This document shows, piece by piece, positions 27,609-36,700 of a DNA stretch of 64,000 nt (its first letter is position 1; each line of letters opens with the position of its first letter). Location of the stretch: contig NZ_JAULBC010000005.1 in the NCBI RefSeq assembly GCF_041060425.1, positions 512,367-576,366 of the forward strand, given 5' to 3'. The notes beneath the pieces were generated by a model. That model did not search any database and was not told the DNA's origin. It saw nothing but the letters and a program-made list of their open reading frames with translations. This DNA comes from Danxiaibacter flavus (lineage in GTDB: Bacteria > Bacteroidota > Bacteroidia > Chitinophagales > Chitinophagaceae). The position numbers and the translations under genes were made by a program.

Positions 27609-27757
27609 TAGCTTTTGTTTAAGTATGCTTCGGTTAACAGTATTTCAACCGTCTTTTCCAAACTTACTATCTTTTTCTTTTCTTTTTTTAAGCTCAATTG
27701 CTTGTCATAAATGAGGTCCATCACTTTGGAAGAGACTTTTTTCAACAGGATTGCCAT
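27608..27757 (-). CDS. Small helical protein upstream of the Cys-rich gene
   Basis: This 49-residue protein starts at the ATG 27755-27757 and stops at a TAA that shares a base with the next ATG. The sequence is a lysine-rich amphipathic helix (LIYDKQLSLKKEKKKIVSLE), probably a coiled coil. Coupling to the Cys-rich gene argues that both are real and made together. It could be a partner or antitoxin; function unknown. Confidence 0.5.
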   Translation of the reverse strand: MAILLKKVSSKVMDLIYDKQLSLKKEKKKIVSLEKTVEILLTEAYLNKS

Positions 27758-27834
27758 ATGCTAAACTTTTAAGCAAAGTTAGAGCTATTTTCTTTTAATG
27801 CTAATTAAAAAGATAAAAAAATAATCTCAAGGAT

Positions 27835-27842
27835 TATTTTTG
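27835..27842 (+). promoter_or_regulatory. Candidate late promoter for the head genes
   Basis: TATTTTTG fits the TAnnTTTG -7 box and sits in the same 11-mer GATTATTTTTG found before terminase. The next ATG is 32 bp downstream. It would restart transcription of the head operon past the leftward gene pair. Confidence 0.5.
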
Positions 27843-27874
27843 AGGAGTCAATTTCTTATCACAAACACTTCACT

Positions 27875-28309
27875 ATGGCAGACGTTTTAAAAATCACTAA
27901 ACAAGATAAAACCGTTCACGTTTTACCCGTATCTAACAAAGCTTTTTGGTTAGGTTATAATAAACGCATGCCCACCGACCGAAAGGTGAAAATAGAAGTG
28001 ATTGATGAAGAAGAAGCAAAGGGTCTTCCATTCTATGACAAAAGCCATGTGTCAGCATCTGACGCTCTTGCCAAACTCGATATCCTTGAAAAAGAAGGCA
28101 AGCAGAAGGATGAGCTTATTGAAAAGCTTCAGGCGCAGTTGGCAGCATCAAACAAGACTGCTCCAACTGCATCTGCAACTGATATGATCGAAAAGATCAA
28201 AGCTGCTACAAATGCTGATGAGATCCGTTTATTGATGGAAGGAGAAGAGAGAAAGACTGTCACAGACGCTGCGAATAAACGCATTGCTGAATTGACTGCC
28301 TCGAACTAA
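27875..28309 (+). CDS. Head-region protein, unknown
   Basis: This 144-residue protein has a beta-like N-terminal part and a helical, coiled-coil-like C-terminal half (KLDILEKEGKQKDELIEKLQ). It is the first gene after the late promoter and precedes the scaffold-like gene. It could be a head decoration or scaffold-associated protein; context only. Confidence 0.55.
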   Translation: MADVLKITKQDKTVHVLPVSNKAFWLGYNKRMPTDRKVKIEVIDEEEAKGLPFYDKSHVSASDALAKLDILEKEGKQKDELIEKLQAQLAASNKTAPTASATDMIEKIKAATNADEIRLLMEGEERKTVTDAANKRIAELTASN

Positions 28310-28338
28310 CAACCACTATAACTTATTTTTTATTTTAT

Positions 28339-29211
28339 ATGAAGCTGAAAGAATTATTAACTGCTCTTGGCAAAAAAGTAAATTTCGATTTGACGAAACC
28401 TGAATTCGCCGATATCTTATCATCCGATATTGATATCCCGGATGTGATGGCAACGGCTATCGAAAAAGGCCTTATGACCGAAGATGCAGCTCTCAATAAT
28501 TCCGGCATTCGCAGCAGACTTCGCGCCGAAGTGTTTAATGGCTTTGATCGCGAATTTGAAAATACCTTGGCAGACTTCGAGCTCGAAGAAGATTCTCGCA
28601 CCTCAATTCTGGGCGAGAAGAAGACTATTGACAGGATGAAAAAACTGTCAACTGTTCTTAAAGAAAAAGCAGATAAAGCTGCTAAGGATGGTAATAAAGC
28701 CGATGCCGCAGCTCTTCGCCAACAGGTTACAGATTTGAACAATCAAATAAGGGACCTGAAGGCAAATCAACAAACGCAAATTGATCAGTTAAAAGCTGAT
28801 AACGAAAATAATCTGATAGGCTTTGAATTGAAGTCTATCCTGGGCACAAGAAAGTATGCATTGCCTGAACAAATGGAACTGTCTGAACAGATCAATATGT
28901 CTCATGGCTTTGTATCACAAGATTTGGCCAACGCCGGTTTAAAACTCGTAAGGGAAAACGGAAAGCTTCGCTTATTGAAGCAGGACGGCACTGAACCTTA
29001 TGATGATAAGAATACCCCTATCCAATTAAACAACTTCGTGGACAGCTCCTTGTCCAAACGCGGCCTATTAAAAGTCTCCGACCCAGCGACAGGCCAGCCG
29101 GGTAATGATGCACCGCCGGCCGTTCCTGGAAAGCAGCAGCTACATTCAGCCTATCAAGATGCAATGGCTCAGACAGATTCTATGTTAGCAGCGCTTCAGG
29201 ATCAGAATTAA
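28339..29211 (+). CDS. Probable scaffolding protein
   Basis: This 290-residue protein is acidic and helical, with a central coiled coil (residues ~110-150, rich in K, A, D and Q) and a proline/glycine-rich hinge before the C-terminus. It lies directly upstream of the capsid gene, the usual place for a scaffold. No protease motif is seen, so either the scaffold is not cleaved or a protease is elsewhere. Confidence 0.6.
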   Translation: MKLKELLTALGKKVNFDLTKPEFADILSSDIDIPDVMATAIEKGLMTEDAALNNSGIRSRLRAEVFNGFDREFENTLADFELEEDSRTSILGEKKTIDRMKKLSTVLKEKADKAAKDGNKADAAALRQQVTDLNNQIRDLKANQQTQIDQLKADNENNLIGFELKSILGTRKYALPEQMELSEQINMSHGFVSQDLANAGLKLVRENGKLRLLKQDGTEPYDDKNTPIQLNNFVDSSLSKRGLLKVSDPATGQPGNDAPPAVPGKQQLHSAYQDAMAQTDSMLAALQDQN

Positions 29212-29245
29212 GGCGGTATTTCACTCGCTTTAATCAATATTTAAT

Positions 29246-30355
29246 ATGGGAAAAGGTTTAGCCCAACCGTTGTTACTTGCAACGAAACAGGCATTTAGTG
29301 GCGCGTCTCCTCTTTCAAAGATCACGCCTCCTGGCTTCCTGCAGGCATTGCTTGCTCAAACAAAGCCCAATATCATTAGTACGTCAAAAGACGATGGATC
29401 CGGATATCTCCGTGATGTAAAAATCAGGTACCGGAAACGCGTTCCTCCTGGAAAAACAACAACTACGGATGATTGTAGCATTCAGGCAAAACCGGCATAT
29501 TCAGAAGTGATTGTTCCGTCTACAATGTTTCGCAAGTATGCATTGTTTTTTGAAGATGACGAGATATCTCGTTTTGAACATGATGCACTGGCGCTCGTTA
29601 AACCAGGTACAGCTGCAACTACCGTAGTCAACGAATTAATGGAAGCTGTGATCGAAGCAGCAAACGGTGTTCTTGCTGACATCAACGCGGACCTGCTGTC
29701 ATTACAAGCTGCTAACTGGGGAAAGAATGCCGTTACTGGATCCAACGCAGCCAAGACAATCAACTTCGTTTTAAACTCTACAACAAACCCGCTTAATCAA
29801 GGCATGACCGAGGTTATGAGTGACGTTATGCTGAATGAGTTTAAAATGCCTGGTTTGTTTGCAGTTGGTTCCGGACTAATCAACAACTATTATCTGCAAC
29901 AATCTGGAAAGAGCGCTGATCAGGCTGGCGTAAACACCAATGGCCTGATGCTGCCTAAACTGTATGTGGATCCTTATGCAGTAACCTCATGGGGTGCAAA
30001 CAAGTTCGGACTGTTTGAAGCGAACTCAGTTCAGTTCATTAACATCTGTCGTTTCCGTGGACCAAAAGCGGGTCAGAGAGGCGCTGATGAGTTCGGTACT
30101 ATGTTCTTACCGTTGTCTGACAGCTGGGGAAATCCAATTGGTGCCCTTGAGTTTGACTGGCAGAAAAGAATCATCACCTGTCCTACCGAAGTAACAATTG
30201 GTGGTGCTGAAGCTCCGACAACTGTTGGTCGCGGTGTTGTTCTGGATCTGATGTGCTCATACACATCTCTGAACATTCCTGCTGATTCTTATGAAGCAAC
30301 AGACCGCTTATTTGGCAACAACGGTACTCTTCTTTACACAGCAACAAACGCGTAA
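29246..30355 (+). CDS. Major capsid protein
   Basis: This 369-residue protein lies after the scaffold and before the connector genes. Features are a basic, proline-containing N-terminal arm, the segment YALFFEDDEISRFEHDALALV, a long helix (VVNELMEAVIEAANGVLADINADLL) and a beta-rich C-terminal half, all consistent with an HK97-type fold. Position and composition are the main evidence. Its stop overlaps the next start by one base. Confidence 0.7.
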   Translation: MGKGLAQPLLLATKQAFSGASPLSKITPPGFLQALLAQTKPNIISTSKDDGSGYLRDVKIRYRKRVPPGKTTTTDDCSIQAKPAYSEVIVPSTMFRKYALFFEDDEISRFEHDALALVKPGTAATTVVNELMEAVIEAANGVLADINADLLSLQAANWGKNAVTGSNAAKTINFVLNSTTNPLNQGMTEVMSDVMLNEFKMPGLFAVGSGLINNYYLQQSGKSADQAGVNTNGLMLPKLYVDPYAVTSWGANKFGLFEANSVQFINICRFRGPKAGQRGADEFGTMFLPLSDSWGNPIGALEFDWQKRIITCPTEVTIGGAEAPTTVGRGVVLDLMCSYTSLNIPADSYEATDRLFGNNGTLLYTATNA

Positions 30356-30864
30356 TGCAGTGTTTCAAAAATTATATCGGGCTTGATACTCCAGGTGCGG
30401 AAAGTGGCTTATCGCTAATATCCCTGCCAGGTATCACGCTCGATAATTTTTCTAAAATAAAGGAATCCAATTCTCAGGAAAACCAAGCTCTTTGGAACGA
30501 TATTCAAAATCGTGCTATTGCAAAGTTTGCAACTGCATGCATGGCGAAAATCAACGAATGTTTTAGGATCTCTGATATCACTATCATTTCCTGTTTGGTC
30601 TGTGAAAAGAAACAATTATTCGCAACCTCTTTTTGGTACCTGTTAGGTGCTGAAACCATGACGGAGCGCATCTACAGCGACCGTGTTAATCGATACACAA
30701 CGATTGACAAAGGTGAAGCTCAGGAGTTACAGGCTTACTATAACTCTCAATTTGAAAGTGAATTAGCCTCCGCTGTTAAAGGCATTTTGCCCAACGATAG
30801 CGATTGCGTGCAAACATGTGTTCCGTGTAATAGCGATATCCAGTGGGAGGTGGGCATAATATGA
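30355..30864 (+). CDS. Head completion / connector protein
   Basis: This 169-residue protein follows the capsid gene and is coupled to it by a one-base overlap. It is helical in the first half and has a CxxCxxC-like tail (CVQTCVPCNSD) that may bind metal. Its size and place fit an adaptor of the gp6/gp15 type that binds below the portal. Exact family not recognised. Confidence 0.5.
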   Translation: MQCFKNYIGLDTPGAESGLSLISLPGITLDNFSKIKESNSQENQALWNDIQNRAIAKFATACMAKINECFRISDITIISCLVCEKKQLFATSFWYLLGAETMTERIYSDRVNRYTTIDKGEAQELQAYYNSQFESELASAVKGILPNDSDCVQTCVPCNSDIQWEVGII

Positions 30865-31412
30865 GCTTCTACACATCAAACGTTTCCGAAGTTCTTAACG
30901 CGCAACTGTCAAAGATTGATGCGCTACAGTTGGACAAAGTTGCGAGAGCTATGGCGGCGGCAGTGCTTCCTGAAATGAAAAAGCGCATACACGTTGAAGG
31001 CAAGGACAGTAATGGTAACCAAATCGGTACTTATAGCAATGCTTACCTGCGAATAAGAGAAGGCAATTTCAAAAACAGTGGACGGAAGTCTCGCGGTGCT
31101 AACAAGGGCCAGTTGAAAGATGCCGGAACATACTCAAAGGGTAGTAACAAAGGAGCCGGCAGAACTTCTTACAACAGGGGTGCCGATCCAAAAGTGATTC
31201 TTTCGCTTACAAGGCAAATGGAAAACGATGAGGTTGCTGTTCCGATTGACGAAAGAAGTTATGGCATTGGTTTTAACAATGAGCATAACTATAACAAAAG
31301 TCAATGGAATGAGGCTACCTACGATAAGAAGATATGGAATCTCACCGAGCAAGAAAAAGAATTAGCACGTAACGCCGCTGAAGAAGAAGCAAACAATCAA
31401 TTGAAATCATGA
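30861..31412 (+). CDS. Tail completion / virion morphogenesis protein
   Basis: I chose the ATG at 30861 because GGAGG lies ten bases upstream; a GTG at 30843 would include that Shine-Dalgarno in the coding region. The 183-residue product has an N-terminal helix (ALQLDKVARAMAAAVLPEMKK), then a Gly/Asn/Arg-rich middle with YSNAYLRIREGNF, as in phage neck proteins that join head to tail. It overlaps both neighbours by 4 bp. Confidence 0.6.
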   Translation: MSFYTSNVSEVLNAQLSKIDALQLDKVARAMAAAVLPEMKKRIHVEGKDSNGNQIGTYSNAYLRIREGNFKNSGRKSRGANKGQLKDAGTYSKGSNKGAGRTSYNRGADPKVILSLTRQMENDEVAVPIDERSYGIGFNNEHNYNKSQWNEATYDKKIWNLTEQEKELARNAAEEEANNQLKS

Positions 31413-31984
31413 GTATCATAAGAACAGTTGTTGACTTCATAAATGCAACAATAAAGCAGAAAGTTTTAACGAGCCCGGCTTTTGAGTTTGCAAGGCTAAG
31501 GAATATCTGTTATCCAATGCCGGAAGTCGTTGACAATGGTACAATGATCAAAATTGTTCCAACAAACATCGGTAATGACAGCGAGGGCGAAATAATCGAT
31601 CTTGACGAGGACTTTCCAATATTGATTTATCACCGCATCGTAAATAAGTCCTATCAACTTGAACAGAAACAAGCGAAAAGTTTCGGTGATGGCTATAACC
31701 AGAACTGTACAGCAGATATGTATATGATTGTTTGCGCTGATAGAGGTATTGTTAATTGCCAGGCTGATGAGCTTGAAGAGTTGATCATTCGTTCATTGCC
31801 AGTCAATCTAAAGATTGGCGCAGTTAAACGATGCATACTCGCTCCATATCAATCAGATCTTGATTTTATTAAAATTTTCAAACAAGAGTTTCAGCAGGTT
31901 CAGTATTTCCTCAAGCCTGAGCAAATCTTGTTTCAGATAAAGTATAAGCTACAGGTTGATACTGACACAAATTGTACTATTTAA
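31409..31984 (+). CDS. Probable tail terminator protein
   Basis: This 191-residue protein, coupled by a 4-bp overlap, lies between the neck gene and the tail-tube region, the usual slot of the protein that caps the tail tube. The fold appears mixed alpha/beta with conserved-looking acidic patches (DLDEDFPILIYHR). No motif decides the assignment. Confidence 0.5.
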   Translation: MSIIRTVVDFINATIKQKVLTSPAFEFARLRNICYPMPEVVDNGTMIKIVPTNIGNDSEGEIIDLDEDFPILIYHRIVNKSYQLEQKQAKSFGDGYNQNCTADMYMIVCADRGIVNCQADELEELIIRSLPVNLKIGAVKRCILAPYQSDLDFIKIFKQEFQQVQYFLKPEQILFQIKYKLQVDTDTNCTI

Positions 31985-32004
31985 AAACTATTCAAATTTC
32001 TAAA

Positions 32005-32454
32005 ATGAAAAAATTGATTGTCATCGCACTTGCGATTATCTCTTTTGCCGCAGAGGCACAAACCACAAAGGTTCTCCTTAAGCAGGAAAATAACTACCTG
32101 TTTAACTATGGCAGACAAATCAAAGCAACTACAACTGATGCAACTCAAAAGACCATCGACAGCGTCCCAATCGCAGCCAATGAAGCTGGAATATTTGAGC
32201 TACAGGTTGTTGGTTTAAGTACAGCTGGAGAAGCTGTTACGGGATCCACTATCACTAGGTATGTAAAGAAATCCGGAACGCTGACTGTGGCCACTGATTC
32301 TATCATTCTTGCAAAGGTGACGGATACAGGCGTTACGAATGGAGCTTATGCTTGGTCCGTGTCATCTGACAATAATTTACTTCTGAAAGTCACCGGGCAG
32401 GCATCCAAAACAATCAACTGGATAGTGAACGTCCGGCGAATTTCCCAACAGTAA
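32005..32454 (+). CDS. Secreted protein inside the structural operon
   Basis: I chose the ATG at 32005 because it begins a clean signal peptide (MKKLIVIALAIISFAAEAQ, cleavage after ~residue 19). The 149-residue product has a beta-sandwich-like body with a VTDTGVTNGAYAWSVSSDNN stretch and a C-terminal LLKVTGQASKTINWIV, a pattern seen in phage surface or fibre modules. An export signal on a gene between the tail terminator and the tail tube is odd. It may act in the periplasm of the infected cell. Confidence 0.6.
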   Translation: MKKLIVIALAIISFAAEAQTTKVLLKQENNYLFNYGRQIKATTTDATQKTIDSVPIAANEAGIFELQVVGLSTAGEAVTGSTITRYVKKSGTLTVATDSIILAKVTDTGVTNGAYAWSVSSDNNLLLKVTGQASKTINWIVNVRRISQQ

Positions 32455-32508
32455 GGCGGTTTATTCTCCGTTTTGAAATCCAATTTTTTTAAATAAAAAT
32501 TTTTTTTT

Positions 32509-33363
32509 ATGCCACTTTCAGACATATACAATTGCGATGACCAAATTGGCACACACATATTTGATCCGTGTCCGACCAATCGCGAATATGGCAGGGTGCG
32601 TAGTGCAGGTTTCATAAAAAAAACTTACCTGGCTACACTTCTGGCCGCTCCAACTACAGACACTGCCTGGAAAGCAGGTATTGAATCCGGAGACATTATT
32701 GTTATTCCTGAAACCGCCGGTTCGTTTGATCCTGGTGATCCTAAAGAGCTTAAAGGTTATGGCAACCGTAAAAGCTCAAATGGTCCGCGTGCCCAACAGC
32801 TCGTATTTAACGATCCGAACTATACGGACAACTACCAGTTCTATAACGCGCTGACGAACATTACACAGTTCGTTGTATTCTTTCGCACAAGCTCTCTTGT
32901 GCATATTGCAGACGAACCTGCAGTAATTGTCGCAAAGGACAAAGTTGAAGATGATTTGGAAAGTGAAGTAACATGGGAAGTTACCAGTAAGTGGGATTCG
33001 ATAAATATCCCTTCAATTCACGACGCTGCAAATTTGGCTTCGATCTTTGATGGATCATATGTTGCAGCTCCTACCAGCTTTGATTCAAACATCACACCTG
33101 GTGCATCCGCAGTAACAGCCAGCGCAAATGGAATCACCTTTACAGTTCCTACCGCAGACGCTGATCTGAAACTTGAGTTCAACAAGATCACCTCACCTTC
33201 CGGTACGCCAATCAGCATGACGCTCAAGATCGGTACAACTACAGTAGCCACTGTTGACTACCCATCTGATTATGCTAATAAGCCGTTCAGGTTTACTGAT
33301 TCAGCCGGCACTCAACACACAGGAATCTTCCGCTCATCTACCGGCAACACAACACTCACTTAA
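32509..33363 (+). CDS. Major tail tube protein
   Basis: This 284-residue beta-rich protein sits after the neck genes and before a strong hairpin and the tail spike. Its first ~190 residues look like a tube protomer. The last ~85 (SNITPGASAVTASANGITF...) form an Ig-like domain often added to tail tubes as surface decoration. The hairpin right after the stop fits a highly expressed gene. Confidence 0.65.
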   Translation: MPLSDIYNCDDQIGTHIFDPCPTNREYGRVRSAGFIKKTYLATLLAAPTTDTAWKAGIESGDIIVIPETAGSFDPGDPKELKGYGNRKSSNGPRAQQLVFNDPNYTDNYQFYNALTNITQFVVFFRTSSLVHIADEPAVIVAKDKVEDDLESEVTWEVTSKWDSINIPSIHDAANLASIFDGSYVAAPTSFDSNITPGASAVTASANGITFTVPTADADLKLEFNKITSPSGTPISMTLKIGTTTVATVDYPSDYANKPFRFTDSAGTQHTGIFRSSTGNTTLT

Positions 33364-33369
33364 CAAATC

Positions 33370-33391
33370 AAAGCCCACTTCGGTGGGCTTT
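33370..33391 (+). terminator. UUCG-tetraloop hairpin behind the tail tube gene
   Basis: AAAGCCCAC-TTCG-GTGGGCTTT is a perfect 9-bp stem closed by the very stable UUCG-type tetraloop, starting seven bases after the stop codon. The T run is short, so it may be an attenuator that lowers transcription into the spike genes or a 3' stabiliser for the tube mRNA. Confidence 0.7.
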
Positions 33392-33403
33392 AAATCATTC
33401 CGT

Positions 33404-33706
33404 ATGGCTACAAATGTGTTTGTAGGACCAAATTCTGTTGTGGCAACGAAAGCCGCCCTGATGACAGAGCTGGGCCTAACTGATACGAATTGTCTGATTG
33501 CGTTTAAAACGACTACGGACGGTTACAAGAGCTGGCAACCTGGTCGCGAGATCAACGCTTTTAACAGTATCGCGAAAGATGATGGATTGATCCTCATTAT
33601 GCTGCAAGATCTCGACTTGACAGAATTCTTTGCGCCTCCGATCATCGCTGGCAGTGGTGACAGCCAAGACTATGAATTTATTGACATGAGCGACGAAAAC
33701 ATTTAA
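33404..33706 (+). CDS. Small tail protein before the spike
   Basis: I chose the ATG at 33404; the frame is open further upstream, but that part overlaps the tail-tube gene and the hairpin. The 100-residue product has an alpha/beta pattern and an acidic C-terminus. It is two bases from the giant spike gene, so it may be its adaptor or chaperone. No family is recognised. Confidence 0.55.
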   Translation: MATNVFVGPNSVVATKAALMTELGLTDTNCLIAFKTTTDGYKSWQPGREINAFNSIAKDDGLILIMLQDLDLTEFFAPPIIAGSGDSQDYEFIDMSDENI

Positions 33707-33708
33707 CA

Positions 33709-36700
33709 ATGGCAATTACCAACCAACAAACTGGATCTACTTATACAACGTTGCTGGATGCGCTTAACGCTCTTCCAGCAACGTTTGATAAGGATTATTC
33801 TATACTCGTAGCCCAGGATGTTAACCTGGGCTCTGCTGCGTTGACATTGCCAGTTAAAACGTCCGGATCTTATAAGCTCACAATAACTTTTGATGTAGCT
33901 ACCAGAAAGATATACACAGACAACACTCAAACGTCTACACTCATTGTTGGTAATATCAACAACTTTGTTCTTGACAAGTGTATTGTAAGCAATCCTAACT
34001 ATGGCAGCACTTCCGCACGTGCAATATTGATCAACGGATCCTGCAACTCTATCAAGCTTTCAAATGTAAAGTTTGACGGATGCGCTTATGGCGTAGGAAA
34101 CAGCAGCTCTTTTGCAGGGATAGTTTCCACACTGACATTGGACAATTGCATGTTTCAGAACTGCTCACAAGGAGCTACTTATATCGGCGCTGGCACTATA
34201 ACGAATGGCGACTACACTCAACCGTCTTCTGCATATAATTACACAAATTGCACGTTCACCAAATGCATTGGACAGGATGTAAATGCAAAATCTTTTATTC
34301 CTGGTACCAGTAATAACACGAACGTCCAATTTGTGGCGGTTAAATGCTACAATCTGACCGTTCAGGATTGCCAGGTTCTTACATCATCCAACAAAGGATT
34401 TGACTTTGAACATTGCCAAAACTTAACCATCCAGCGGAACTATGTAACTGATACCGCTTGGGTAAATGCTAATAATAACCCTATTATTATAAACAACGTC
34501 CTTGGATTGCGCTTTGAACGTAACCTGGTCGCAGATAATAATAACACTGCAAACGCCGTACAGGTCAACTACAACAAAACGACTTACTTCAACTCAAACA
34601 CGATTGACACAGCTTCAGGAAAGCCTCTGAACTCCACAAACTTTCTTGACTGGAAAGAATTGTGTAACAATATATTTTGGTCTCGTGGCAGCTACGTTCA
34701 ACTCGTTAATTCTACCGCTGGGCTCAACTTCAACACCGAATTTCAACTCGCAAAAAACAACTACTACCGTTGTGATGGAAACGTAAATAGTGTGAACGTG
34801 CAGGTTGGCACCACGACTCCCGGAGCCAATGTTACTATTAAAAGTAATGGGGATGCGACTATTGCAACTTACCAGGGCAATGGATACGAACTTGGTTCAT
34901 TCTTTGTTGGTTCTGGAGCTGCTACTGGGGACAAAGCTGAAATATTCAACAAAGGCACCGTATCTACCAAGCCAAAATTTATGGTGTTGGTTACAGCAAC
35001 AGCATCTGTATTTCAGAAAGGTGATGCAACCAAAGGCGGAGCCAAAGATGTCCGCGGTTGGAATATTCAAGCCGGCACTCCTGACATAGGTGCTTATGAC
35101 AACTCTGCAACCGATCCGACTGCAACACACAACCCTCCTCAAATTTCATTATCTGTAAACCGGCCGGCCGGGATTAAGAGCGATTCAACTTTTAATTTCA
35201 GTGCTGCAGTAAATTTTTTGGACACTGGAGCAACGGCATCAGCATGGCTTTGGAATTTCGGTGATGGTACCACTTCAACATCACAAAATCCATCAAAGCA
35301 ATATACCAGCCTGCCATCATCCGGAAACACATTTACAGTTGTATGTACATTGACGGATAGCAACGGCATGACAGACACGAAGACCTTGTCTGTTAACGTA
35401 TACAATGATGGCGTGGAAATTATCGGTGGCAATGCCAACGGAGAGGTGTACACAGGATCCGCTGCTTTAATGAATGCAGCAACACGCGTGTTTAAATCCT
35501 CACCGACAGGATCTTTAACGCCTCTTACAGGCAACATCTCTATTGCGATAAAAACCACTACTGTACAGGATTATTTCTATTACAGCAATGGCGATGCCGG
35601 TAATTATCGCGTTACCATCTATACTGATCTAACTTTCACCGGTGGCCAGAAATGCTGGGTACGTTCGCTTACCAGTGAGAATGGTGTTTGGATGCAGGGC
35701 CGTACAAATATCAATTGGGTAGGCTTAAAATTTACTACTGCTACAGGTCTCGGAGGTGTTCGTTGCACAAATGGAAAATCAAACGTATTTATCCAGTGCG
35801 ACTTCACTGATTCGCAATATGGTGTTTACATGACAGGTGCCGACGGTTATGACTTTTACGACTGTACGTTTACCAGGACTAAGGTCAGCAAAATGTACAT
35901 GAACGCTTGCAGCAACATTACGTTTGTTCGCTGCAATCTAACTTATGACGGAACCGACACGGAAAGCACTTACACTGGTACCAGACAGCAGCTTACAATT
36001 GGCAACTGTTCCAATATCCGCTTCTTAAAATGCACTATTTCCGGAAATGGAAACTGGGATTGTTTTATCAAAGGCAATCAACTAAGGGATCTTATTTTCG
36101 ATGGCTGCTTTATTGAGAAATTCAATCAACAGGTGTTCTGGTTCATCAACGGACCTGCTGGTGAATTCAATGCACAGCGCGTTACTATCCGGAACAACAT
36201 CTTTAAGAATTCGATGGTGGTGGCCGGTCGCGGATCTGCAGCAATTTTTGATCTTACAGATTGCTACTACTTTGACATTGCCAACAATACCATTTTTGAA
36301 GATCGTGCCGGCACAGCTGGCCTCCGCTTCTTTAATGTTACCGGGACTTCTGCAATGATCCACTATTTCAACAACTTGCTTTATGTTAAAGATTCTAATC
36401 CGACAGCAGGCGGCGCAGAATGTAACATATTCCGAATAGTAACTACCGGAAACACTTCAGACCAGCCAACCTTTGTGGCCGACCACAATTATTACATGTT
36501 CCAGGATGGCGCCCGGACGAAGATCAAGTGGGGAAATGTCAATAACGTTTCATACCGTAACCTCGACAATGCAGTCGGAGCAGGATTAGAAGCTGCTAAT
36601 AGCGTTCAATACGCCAACGATGTAGCTGCTACAAACCTGATTGACACTACGACAATGGAGCCTGTGGCCGGATCTCCTTTGATTGGCTTTGGAACAGACG

